Of a stretch of DNA of 64,000 nt, positions 17,998 to 25,203 are shown one piece after another; within the stretch, counting starts at the first letter, position 1, and every line of letters starts with the position of its first letter. The DNA is taken from NCBI GenBank assembly GCA_019420585.1, contig JAHZGX010000009.1, forward strand, positions 61,047 to 125,046, in the 5' to 3' direction. The stretch comes from Prevotellaceae bacterium. Its GTDB lineage: Bacteria > Bacteroidota > Bacteroidia > Bacteroidales > Bacteroidaceae. Both the position numbers and the translations under genes were made by a program. The notes below the pieces were generated by a model. That model saw only the letters and a program-made list of their open reading frames with translations, had not been told where the DNA came from and did no database searches.

Positions 17998-18425
17998 GCC
18001 TCGGACGCGCCCTTGGCCTGGAATGCCAAGGCATAGAGTTTCATCTGCTTAAGCATGGCCAACAGCCCGTTGCTGCGTGTGGGCGACAGATGTTCGCGCA
18101 GGCCGATGCGGTCAATGAAGTAAATGTCAGAAGCCAATATCTCTGCAGGAGTATGGTCAGAGAGCACGCGCACCAGCAGAGCCACGATGCCCTTCACGAT
18201 GAGCGCGTCGCTCTCGGCCTGGAAGTGCAGAAGCCCGTCCTGCATGTCAGCCTGGAGCCACACACGGCTCTGGCATCCGTCTATCAGGTTCTGCTCTGTC
18301 TTGTACTTGTCATCCAGTGGTGGCCGATTACTGCCCAGGTCTATGAGCAGTTGATAACGGTCCATCCAGTCGTCGAAGTCGGCAAACTCCTCGATGATTT
18401 CGTCTTGAATCTCGTTTATTGTCAT
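17994..18425 (-). CDS. sufE: SufE-family sulfur acceptor
   Basis: The product is 143 aa, the typical size. SufE takes persulfide sulfur from the cysteine desulfurase SufS and passes it to the SUF Fe-S scaffold. The acceptor cysteine is C51 in LIDGCQSRVW. The C-terminal SPTRSNGLLAML matches the family. No other suf genes lie nearby. It overlaps both neighbours by 4 bp (ATGA), so it is translationally coupled to the M28 peptidase and dus genes. Confidence 0.92.
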   Translation of the reverse strand: MTINEIQDEIIEEFADFDDWMDRYQLLIDLGSNRPPLDDKYKTEQNLIDGCQSRVWLQADMQDGLLHFQAESDALIVKGIVALLVRVLSDHTPAEILASDIYFIDRIGLREHLSPTRSNGLLAMLKQMKLYALAFQAKGASEA

Positions 18426-19438
18426 TCTTCTGCGTTGTCGTTATAGATAAGTTGTGTCAAAGTCTGCCCCACGGCCTTGAGCACGTTGGGATCTATATTC
18501 TCCGGCGTATCCTGCAGGGTGTGCCATGTAGGCCCGAAGTTACTGGGGCCGTCAGTGAAGTAAGGTACGATGTCCAGACAGGGAATACGTGCAATGCGGT
18601 TGACATTCACATGGTCGTCAATGAGGTACCCGCCATCGGTAAGCGGGAAATAATGGCCGTAGCCCAACTGTATGGCCAGGTGCCAAATCAGTTCCACCAC
18701 AGGCTCGGCGTACTGGCGGCTTACCTGCTCCCGGGCGAAAGTGCAGCCACGGCCACCCACCATGTCAAGCAAGACTCCATATCGGGCCTTGTAATTGGCC
18801 TCCCGGGCCTGCTGCGCCCAGTAAGTGGAGCCCAGACACCATGTCTCGCGCCCGTCTGCAGGATCCTCATCCCACTCAGGTGTACCGGCATCCTCAGCAT
18901 CGAAACATACAAAATCGATTCCCGTACGTACAGGCTGCTGCTGTATCAGGCGACAGAGTTCAAGCAGGACAGCCACTCCGCTGGCACCGTCATTGGCGGC
19001 CGGCACCGGTTTACGGTGGTTGGCCTCATCGGGGTCATTGTCTGCCCAAGGACGACTGTCCCAGTGAGCGCAGAACAGGATGCGGTCTAGTGACTCGGGA
19101 TTGATGCTTGCAATGATGTTGCGGGCCGGCAACTGGGTGCCGTCATACAGCGTGACAGTGCACTCCTGTTCCGTGACGGTGGCTCCGTAACGGCGGAAAC
19201 AGGAAGCGATGAAATCGCCGCAGAGGCGCGCGGACTCCGTGCCCATGACCCTCGGGCCAAAGTCACACTGAGTCTGGATGTGGTTCATGGCACTGTCCTC
19301 ACAGAACTCCGGACAGGGAGCCAGTGCTATGGTGTCGGCCTCCCTGCTGCTCCGTCCGGTATGTCCGCCGCAGGCCGAAAGCCCTGCACACAGGCTGAAG
19401 GAGAGCGCGCAGAGCGCAAAGTTGAAGATTTGTCTCAT
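18422..19438 (-). CDS. M28-family lipoprotein, glutaminyl cyclase-like
   Basis: The product is 338 aa. The start MRQIFNFALCALSFSLCAGLSAC carries a lipobox (LSAC), indicating a lipoprotein. The M28 zinc ligands are recognisable: FCAHWDSRPWAD (His/Asp), NDGASGVAVLLELC (Asp), CFDAEDAG (acidic pair), LLDMVGG and a late WHTLQDTPENI (His). The WDSRPWAD pattern is typical of bacterial glutaminyl-peptide cyclotransferases, which convert N-terminal Gln to pyroglutamate on exported proteins; an aminopeptidase role is the alternative. It leads the operon with sufE and dus. The C26-M19 gene ends 70 bp upstream on the same strand. Confidence 0.88.
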   Translation of the reverse strand: MRQIFNFALCALSFSLCAGLSACGGHTGRSSREADTIALAPCPEFCEDSAMNHIQTQCDFGPRVMGTESARLCGDFIASCFRRYGATVTEQECTVTLYDGTQLPARNIIASINPESLDRILFCAHWDSRPWADNDPDEANHRKPVPAANDGASGVAVLLELCRLIQQQPVRTGIDFVCFDAEDAGTPEWDEDPADGRETWCLGSTYWAQQAREANYKARYGVLLDMVGGRGCTFAREQVSRQYAEPVVELIWHLAIQLGYGHYFPLTDGGYLIDDHVNVNRIARIPCLDIVPYFTDGPSNFGPTWHTLQDTPENIDPNVLKAVGQTLTQLIYNDNAEE

Positions 19439-19508
19439 ATCCTTAATCTATTTCTTTCCTATACCTTATATATATATGTGTGTCCCTCCGCGTGACGCGG
19501 CAGAGAGT

Positions 19509-21293
19509 TCAGCGTGTGGCAGCAGCCTGTACCTGACGCATGACACGCAGGAAATTTCCTCCCCAAATGCCCTCCAGGTCGTGTGCGGAATAATGACGGC
19601 GCAGGAGTTCACGCGTAAAGCCGATGGCCTCGGAGGCATCTTTCAGCCCCCTCACACCGCCGTCACCATCGAAGTCCGTACCTATACCCACATGCTCGGG
19701 ACCCATCACCTCCACCATGTGGTGCAGATGCTCTAGGGCATCCATGATAGTGGCCTCACCCTCTTGGCGGAGGAACCCGTGGTAGAGAGTGACCTGCGCC
19801 ACCCCACCCCGTGCGGCCAGTGCCTTCATCTGCGCGTCTGTCAGGTTGCGCGGATGCGGGCAGAGTGCCTTGCTACTGCTGTGGCTGCACACGATGGGGA
19901 CGGTGCTGGACTCCAGCGCATCGTAGAAGGAAGACTCGGCAGCATGGCTTAGGTCCACCATCATGCCCGCTGCATTCATCCGGCTCACCACTTCACGCCC
20001 GAAGGCACTCAGTCCTCCGTGCTCGGCGTTGCCGCGTGCAGAGTCACAAATGTCATTGTCTCCGTTATGGCACAGAGTCATGTAGACGACCCCTATACTG
20101 CGGAAATAATCAATCAGACTCAAGTCTCGCCCTATGGCATAGCCGTTCTCAATGCCCCGCATGATGGCCTTGATGCCCTGTGCCTTGCACTGCAGGAGTT
20201 CGTCGGGCGTGCCGGCAAGCCTCACCAGCCCCGCATGAGCCTGCGTGAGAGCCTCCATCTGCTTCATCTTGGTACGGGTCAGTGCCAGTGCCCGGCGGTA
20301 TCCCTCGGGAGTGCGTTCCCCCTGCGGGATGTAGGCCACCATGATGGTGCTGTCGAGCCGGCCGTCTGTCATCTTGGGCAAGTCCACCAGCACACGCTCT
20401 GTACGCGTGGTGAACATATGGTTGATGTCGGCCTGGCTTTCGGTGAAGAACATGGGGGTGTCGCAGTGGCTGTCCAGTGTCACGGTGCTGTCATGCAGCA
20501 TCCGGGCCTCACGGTAAAGCCCGGCCTCGCGCACGAGCCAGTCAAAGGGAGCCTGCATGACGGGCTGGTCATGGTGGGCAAAGAAGGCTTCGGGATGCCA
20601 CTGCACGCCCAAGATTGGCTTGAACTCACTGCTCTCCACCGCCTCGATGACCCCGTCGGAAGACCAGGCAACCGCATGCAACAGGCTGCCGGGTTCCGAC
20701 ACAGCCTGGTGGTGGAACGAATTGACGGCCAGCGAATCAGTGCCTACGATACTATGAAGCAGACTGCCCGCACTCACCGTCACCCTGTGGGAAACCGCGT
20801 CACGGCGCATGTCTTGGCTGTGCTTCAGCATCCGGTGCCCCTCACATTGCGTGTATATGTCCTGGAAATTCTTCCCTCCCAAGGCCGCCGAAAGCATCTG
20901 GATGCCCCTGCAGATGCCCAGCATAGGTATCTGCCTGTGGTAGGCATGCCTCACGAGCCACATCTCCTGGGCATCCCTTTCCGGGCAGATGCCATGCAGG
21001 GACGGTATGGGTTCCTCACCGGTGAGCAGTGGGTTGATGTCCCCACCGCCCGAGAGCAGGAGTGCATCCACGCTGTCCAGGGTACGGGAGAGCGCCTCCT
21101 GCACAGGGTCAGCGAAAAGCGGCGTGTGGTCATCACCCTCGCAGGAGGTCACCTCATAGGGAGGGATAACCAGTGGAACACCCCCCGCCCGCAGCACAGA
21201 CTGATAATAAGCCTGTGCCAACTCGCATCCTTTCTCGCCGAAATTGCCCGTGATGCCTATCACGGGACGAGCGCCATGACCTGTGCAAGCCAT
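19509..21293 (-). CDS. fused gamma-glutamyl hydrolase (C26) and membrane dipeptidase (M19)
   Basis: The product is 594 aa with two catalytic domains. Residues about 8-250 are a class I glutamine amidotransferase-like peptidase C26: SGGGDINP, nucleophile C128 in LGICRG, and LGVQWHPEAF with the His-Glu pair. Residues about 268-590 are a renal-dipeptidase-type M19 metallopeptidase: DSHCDTPMFF, MTLCHNGDNDICD, VDLSHAAE, CSHSSSKALC and GIGTDFDGDG. Together they could cut a gamma-glutamyl bond and then a dipeptide, for example in peptidoglycan-, glutathione- or polyglutamate-derived peptides; this pairing is an inference. No signal peptide is visible. It starts one base after the lrp stop, so it is likely controlled with lrp. 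Confidence 0.92.
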   Translation of the reverse strand: MACTGHGARPVIGITGNFGEKGCELAQAYYQSVLRAGGVPLVIPPYEVTSCEGDDHTPLFADPVQEALSRTLDSVDALLLSGGGDINPLLTGEEPIPSLHGICPERDAQEMWLVRHAYHRQIPMLGICRGIQMLSAALGGKNFQDIYTQCEGHRMLKHSQDMRRDAVSHRVTVSAGSLLHSIVGTDSLAVNSFHHQAVSEPGSLLHAVAWSSDGVIEAVESSEFKPILGVQWHPEAFFAHHDQPVMQAPFDWLVREAGLYREARMLHDSTVTLDSHCDTPMFFTESQADINHMFTTRTERVLVDLPKMTDGRLDSTIMVAYIPQGERTPEGYRRALALTRTKMKQMEALTQAHAGLVRLAGTPDELLQCKAQGIKAIMRGIENGYAIGRDLSLIDYFRSIGVVYMTLCHNGDNDICDSARGNAEHGGLSAFGREVVSRMNAAGMMVDLSHAAESSFYDALESSTVPIVCSHSSSKALCPHPRNLTDAQMKALAARGGVAQVTLYHGFLRQEGEATIMDALEHLHHMVEVMGPEHVGIGTDFDGDGGVRGLKDASEAIGFTRELLRRHYSAHDLEGIWGGNFLRVMRQVQAAATR

Positions 21294-21294
21294 C

Positions 21295-21792
21295 TTATTC
21301 GTCCGGACTTACGGTAGGTACGGTCTCCATAGGCTGTCTGCCGATAGGTACCTCCTTGCGTATGCTCTGCTTAAGGGAAATCAAGGTCTCCGTGGCAATC
21401 ACTCCGGGAATCTCCTGCAAACAGTCATTGAGCAACTCCATGAGATGCGCATTGTCCCTCGCATAGAGTTTGATGAGCATGGTGTAAGGGCCTGTGGTGA
21501 AGTGGCACTCCACAATCTCGGGAATCCTCTGGAACTCCGCCACCACCTTCTTGTACATGGAACCGCGCTCGAGGGTGATTCCCACATAGGTGCAAGTGTT
21601 ATACCCCAGGCTCACGGGATTGACATGAAAGCCCGACCCTATGATTACCCCCATGTCGATAAGCCGCTGTACACGCTGGTGTATGGCGGCTCTGCTCACG
21701 CCGCATTCGGCAGCCACGTCCTTGAAGGGCAACCTGGCATTGGCCGAGATGATGCCCAGGATCTTCTTGTCAAGACTATCTATCTTCTCCAT
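21295..21792 (-). CDS. Lrp/AsnC-family transcriptional regulator
   Basis: The product is 165 aa. The N-terminal HTH is clear (MEKIDSLDKKILGIISANAR, then VAAECGVSRAAIHQRVQRL), followed by the RAM ligand-binding domain (VGITLERG, EIVECHFTTGPYTMLIKLY). The frame opens at 21828, but a perfect -7 box overlaps that codon, so the start is the M at 21792. It likely senses an amino acid and controls the adjacent C26-M19 peptidase gene, with which it forms an operon. Confidence 0.93.
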   Translation of the reverse strand: MEKIDSLDKKILGIISANARLPFKDVAAECGVSRAAIHQRVQRLIDMGVIIGSGFHVNPVSLGYNTCTYVGITLERGSMYKKVVAEFQRIPEIVECHFTTGPYTMLIKLYARDNAHLMELLNDCLQEIPGVIATETLISLKQSIRKEVPIGRQPMETVPTVSPDE

Positions 21793-21825
21793 CTTCTCGT
21801 TGATATTGACGTTATAGAAGGGTAG

Positions 21826-21833
21826 CAAATTTA
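21826..21833 (-). promoter_or_regulatory. -7 box of lrp
   Basis: TAAATTTG on the minus strand matches TAnnTTTG. The nearest TTTG is 24 bp upstream (21861-21858), longer than usual. The box decides the lrp start at 21792. Confidence 0.5.
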
Positions 21834-21870
21834 AGCAAATTATTCGGCTTGACCTACCAAACGGCGATAA

Positions 21871-21904
21871 AAAAAGACACCGGAGGACTTTCCGGTGTCT
21901 TTTT
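21871..21904 (-). terminator. terminator of the FKBP cluster
   Basis: A perfect 14-bp stem, AAAAAGACACCGGA and its complement around a 6-nt loop, with a run of seven T on the minus strand (A at 21869-21875 except the T at 21868). It lies 20 bp after the last FKBP stop and separates the cluster from lrp. Confidence 0.9.
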
Positions 21905-21923
21905 GATTATTGCATGCTGACGC

Positions 21924-22832
21924 TTACTTCACTATCTCATGCAACTCAACCGTGAACACAAGGCATGAGAAAGGAGGAATCTTCTGCTGCTCTCGGTCTC
22001 CGTAGCCCAGCGTCTGAGGGATGTAGACTTCCCACTTGCTGCCCACGGGCATCATGCTGAGTGCCTCGGTCCATCCGGGAATCACCTGGTTGACGGGGAA
22101 CGTGGCGGGCTTTCCGCGCTTGTAACTGCTGTCAAACACGGTGCCGTCGATGAGCCGGCCCTCATAGTCCACCTTCACGCGGTCAGTGGGCTGGGGTTTC
22201 TCGCCCGTGCCCATGGTAATCACCTTGTACTGCAGTCCGCTGGCAGTGGTCTGCACGCTGTCCTGTTTGGCGTTCAGTTTGAGGAACTCCTCACCGGCCA
22301 GGCGGTTGGCTCCATACTTCTTCTCCATGCGCACCTTATGGTAATAGTCCATCTGACGCTGCACAACTGCCTGTGCGCTGTCCATGGAGTACTTGGTATC
22401 CACGGTGAAGATGCCGTTCTGGAATCCCTTGAAGAACTGCTCGCGGTTGAGCAAGTCCACGCTGTCGTTCACCTGGCGGTTTGCGTTGACCCACACTTGC
22501 GTCTCCACCTGCTCGCGAATCTCCACTCCGGCCAGGCGCGCCTTCTCGCGCTTGTCGGCCTCAGTGAGTCCTTTCTGCTGGAAACCCTTGAGGAAGTCGG
22601 TCACGTAAGCCGTGTCCACGCCCATGCGCTGCGACAGGTAGTTCTTCAGGCCGTTGCTGTTGGCCATGCCCAGCAGGTAACTGAAGGTGTCGATGCATAC
22701 GGTGTCCACCTTCTCCACCTGCTCCTTGGCAGCCTTCTTGCCCTTGCGCTGGCTCTTCTTGTTGGCTGCTGCGGCTCCCATGCAGAGCAAGGCCACCAGT
22801 GCCAACAAGGCAATCTTGGTCTTTTTCATCAT
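21924..22832 (-). CDS. FKBP-type peptidyl-prolyl isomerase, exported
   Basis: The product is 302 aa. A signal peptide (IALLALVALLCMGAAAA) is followed by a basic stretch and an FKBP N-terminal dimerisation domain (FSYLLGMANSNGLKNYLSQR). The C-terminal FKBP fold starts near 200 (SGLQYKVITMGTG, VKVDYEGRLIDGTVFDSSY, QVIPGWTEALSMMPVGSKW, LGYGDREQ). It catalyses prolyl cis-trans isomerisation and chaperones proteins in the periplasm. It is the third of three tandem FKBP genes, 22 bp after the second. Its DRVKVDYEGRLIDGTVFDSS block is nearly identical to the same part of the second copy, showing duplication. Confidence 0.94.
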   Translation of the reverse strand: MMKKTKIALLALVALLCMGAAAANKKSQRKGKKAAKEQVEKVDTVCIDTFSYLLGMANSNGLKNYLSQRMGVDTAYVTDFLKGFQQKGLTEADKREKARLAGVEIREQVETQVWVNANRQVNDSVDLLNREQFFKGFQNGIFTVDTKYSMDSAQAVVQRQMDYYHKVRMEKKYGANRLAGEEFLKLNAKQDSVQTTASGLQYKVITMGTGEKPQPTDRVKVDYEGRLIDGTVFDSSYKRGKPATFPVNQVIPGWTEALSMMPVGSKWEVYIPQTLGYGDREQQKIPPFSCLVFTVELHEIVK

Positions 22833-22854
22833 TGACTGTCAGTCGGAAGTGAGG

Positions 22855-23724
22855 TTACTTCTCGATGCTGTGCAGTTCAATCTTGAACACCAGTGCCGAG
22901 AAGGGCTTTATCGTGCCGCGGTCCTGAGAACCGTAAGCCTGCTCCTGGGGAATGTACACCTTCCAGGTAGAGCCCACGGGCATGTTTGTCAGAGCCTTTG
23001 TCCAGCCGGGAATCACCTGCTTGCACATGAATGTGGTGGCCTCGCCACGTTTGTAACTGCTGTCAAACACAGTATCGTTGATGAGCGTGCCCTCATAGTC
23101 CACCTTCACGCGGTCAGAGTCGGCAGGCACTGCGCCGTCGCCTTCCTTGATCACCTCATAGTAGATGCCGTCGCCCAGTGACTTGATGCCTTCCTTCTTG
23201 GCCACCTTTGCCATGAACTCCTCACCGGCCTTCTTGTTGTCGCCATAGCGCTCCAGCATCTGTGCGTCCTTCACTGCAACCATCTTGGTCTCGGCCATCT
23301 CAGATGCCTCTTCCACGGTCATGAGACCGCCCTTGCCTGTGGTGGCGGCCACGAAGCCTGCCATGAAGTTGTTCAGGCTCACGGTCTTGGTGCTGTCATC
23401 GCCAAACACCTCATAGTTCAGACCCTTTATCATCTGCTGGCTTATCTGCTGGCCAATCTGCAGACCGGCATAGTAAGCAGCCTTCTTCTTGTCGTCACCG
23501 GCGTTCACGGCATCGTTCAAGCCCTTGACAAACTCGTCAATGCAGGTGGTGTCAACGCCCATGCGCTGCTCCAGATACTCCTTCAGACCACGGGTCTGCG
23601 CCATACCCACGGTGTAGCTGAGGGTATCAATGTCTGTCTTCAGGTCGGCCTTGGGGGTTCCGTTGCCGCATGAGGCCATGGCTGCGGCGATTCCTGCCAC
23701 GGCCAGAATAGAAATCTTTTTCAT
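22855..23724 (-). CDS. FKBP-type peptidyl-prolyl isomerase lipoprotein
   Basis: The product is 289 aa. MKKISILAVAGIAAAMASC ends in a lipobox, so this copy is membrane-anchored. An N-terminal FKBP dimerisation domain (LSYTVGMAQTRGLKEYLEQR) is followed by the catalytic FKBP domain (VKVDYEGTLINDTVFDSSY, QVIPGWTKALTNMPVGSTW, QAYGSQDRG). It acts as a periplasmic folding helper. It is the middle gene of the cluster, 43 bp after the first. Compared with the third copy it keeps the same domain order but has diverged strongly in the linker. Confidence 0.94.
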   Translation of the reverse strand: MKKISILAVAGIAAAMASCGNGTPKADLKTDIDTLSYTVGMAQTRGLKEYLEQRMGVDTTCIDEFVKGLNDAVNAGDDKKKAAYYAGLQIGQQISQQMIKGLNYEVFGDDSTKTVSLNNFMAGFVAATTGKGGLMTVEEASEMAETKMVAVKDAQMLERYGDNKKAGEEFMAKVAKKEGIKSLGDGIYYEVIKEGDGAVPADSDRVKVDYEGTLINDTVFDSSYKRGEATTFMCKQVIPGWTKALTNMPVGSTWKVYIPQEQAYGSQDRGTIKPFSALVFKIELHSIEK

Positions 23725-23767
23725 CTTTTTTATTTATTATGTTTGGTTTGTCTGCTTGCCTGACGGG

Positions 23768-24355
23768 TCACTTCACGCTGATGAGTTCCACGTCGAACAC
23801 CAGTGTGCTGTAAGGAGGAATGGACCCTCCCGCGCCCTGCTCGCCGTAGCCCAGCAGGTAGGGAATGTAGAAGCGGTACTTGGCTCCCTCGCTCATGAGT
23901 TGGAGACCCTCCGTCCATCCGGTTATCACCTGGTCAAGCCTGAACTCGGCAGGTGCCTTGCGGTCATAACTGCTGTCGAACACCTTGCCCGAGACAAGTC
24001 GTCCCTCATAATGGCACACCACGGTGTCGGTGGCCTTGGGGCTGCGCTCACCGCGGCCGGGCACCAGCACCTCATACTGCAGGCCGCTCTTGGTCTGGTT
24101 CACACCCTCCCGCTTGGCATTGGCCTCCAGGAACGCCTTGCCCTCGGCAATGGCCTTCTGGGCCTGCTCCTTCTGCTTGTTCTGGAAATACTCGTTAAGC
24201 AACTCCTGTGCCTCACGGTTCGTCATGGCCGGGGTCTTGTCGGCCAGCACGTCACTCACGCTCTGGCTGAAGTCCTCCACTGAGAAGCCCTCTATGCCCA
24301 TGCTCTTAATCTGCTGGGCGATGCCAAGCCCCAGTGCATAACTGATCTTGTCCAT
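23768..24355 (-). CDS. short FKBP-type peptidyl-prolyl isomerase without signal peptide
   Basis: The product is 195 aa. It starts directly in the dimerisation domain (MDKISYALGLGIAQQIKSMG) with no signal peptide, so it is probably cytoplasmic. The catalytic FKBP half is complete (SGLQYEVLVPGRGE, VCHYEGRLVSGKVFDSSYDR, QVITGWTEGLQLMSEGAKYR, LLGYGEQG). It is the first gene of the three-paralog cluster and faces the sirtuin gene across a 126-bp divergent promoter region. Confidence 0.94.
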   Translation of the reverse strand: MDKISYALGLGIAQQIKSMGIEGFSVEDFSQSVSDVLADKTPAMTNREAQELLNEYFQNKQKEQAQKAIAEGKAFLEANAKREGVNQTKSGLQYEVLVPGRGERSPKATDTVVCHYEGRLVSGKVFDSSYDRKAPAEFRLDQVITGWTEGLQLMSEGAKYRFYIPYLLGYGEQGAGGSIPPYSTLVFDVELISVK

Positions 24356-24392
24356 ATGGTATACGTTTCTCTTATATTGTCTATCAGTGGCG

Positions 24393-24400
24393 CAAAATTA
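24393..24400 (-). promoter_or_regulatory. -7 box of the FKBP cluster
   Basis: TAATTTTG on the minus strand, 37 bp before the FKBP start, is a perfect TAnnTTTG match. No clear -33 element is at the right distance. Confidence 0.5.
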
Positions 24401-24444
24401 CGATATTTTCCTCAACTCACGGCTTTTGCCGTTTCTTTTTTTCC

Positions 24445-24452
24445 TAATTTTG
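24445..24452 (+). promoter_or_regulatory. -7 box of the sirtuin operon
   Basis: TAATTTTG on plus, 29 bp before the sirtuin ATG. TTTG at 24425-24428 is only 16 bp upstream, shorter than usual. It forms a divergent pair with the FKBP box. Confidence 0.55.
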
Positions 24453-24481
24453 CAAGAGACTAAGAGACATACGGAATAATC

Positions 24482-25174
24482 ATGAGAATAGCAGTACTGA
24501 CGGGGGCAGGCATGAGTGCCGAGAGCGGGATAAGCACCTTCCGCGACAACGGCGGGCTTTGGGACACCTACAACGTGGACGATGTGGCCACACCCGAGGG
24601 CTGGGCACGCAATCCCAAGTTGGTGACCGACTTCTACAACATGCGGCGCAGGGAACTCCTGGCGGCAAGACCTTGCCGGGGGCACCTGCTGGTGGCCGAA
24701 CTGGAGCGCATGGGGCACCATGTGGATGTCATCACTCAAAACGTGGACAACCTGCACGAGCAGGCCGGGAGCACGCATGTCACCCACCTGCACGGCGAAC
24801 TCATGAAGGTGACCAGCAGCCGCAGACCGAACGACCCGGAACAGATACGCACGCTCACAGCCGAGGCACCCGAGGTGCACATGGGCGACCTGGCCGATGA
24901 CGGAAGCCAACTGCGCCCCTTCATCGTGTGGTTCGGCGAGCCGGTGCCGCAGATTGAGAAGGCCATGGAGATATGCTGTCGGGCAGAGGCCATGATTGTT
25001 ATCGGCACGAGCCTCAACGTATACCCGGCCGCAGGACTCACCAGATACGTGCCGCGGCAGGCACCCGTGTACCTGATTGATCCCAAACCCGTGAACTGGA
25101 ATGCCGACCGTCCTTTCCGACACTTCGCCATGGGAGCCGGAGAGGGAATGGCCGAAGTAATCAAACTATTCTGA
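24482..25174 (+). CDS. cobB: NAD-dependent deacylase (sirtuin), zinc-site lacking
   Basis: The product is 230 aa. Sir2 enzymes remove acyl groups from lysine using NAD. GAGMSAESGI (8-17) and TQNVDNLHE bind NAD, and H104 in HLHGE is the catalytic base. Y52 and R55 in FYNMRRRE are the Tyr-Arg pair that reads succinyl or malonyl groups in class III sirtuins. The four zinc cysteines found in most sirtuins are absent; the region after HLHGE has no CxxC at all. It is the first gene of an operon with a nucleoside kinase and a Fur regulator. Confidence 0.92.
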   Translation: MRIAVLTGAGMSAESGISTFRDNGGLWDTYNVDDVATPEGWARNPKLVTDFYNMRRRELLAARPCRGHLLVAELERMGHHVDVITQNVDNLHEQAGSTHVTHLHGELMKVTSSRRPNDPEQIRTLTAEAPEVHMGDLADDGSQLRPFIVWFGEPVPQIEKAMEICCRAEAMIVIGTSLNVYPAAGLTRYVPRQAPVYLIDPKPVNWNADRPFRHFAMGAGEGMAEVIKLF

Positions 25175-25203
25175 TACGCCAGACGTCACAACACACACAC
25201 CCA

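Noticed and set aside
19461..19495. TATATATATG-type runs near gene ends (19.47, 37.80, 46.78, 54.86 kb)
   Set aside because: They are simple dinucleotide runs in AT-rich gaps without a shared longer motif; not distinguishable from chance here.
20019..21317. Open frames opposite other genes (20019-21317, 44197-45474, 46864-48189, 48621-50003, 9896-11545, 60321-61562, 62289-63263)
   Set aside because: All are antisense shadows of well-supported genes in GC-rich DNA, with no promoter, family motif or sensible start.
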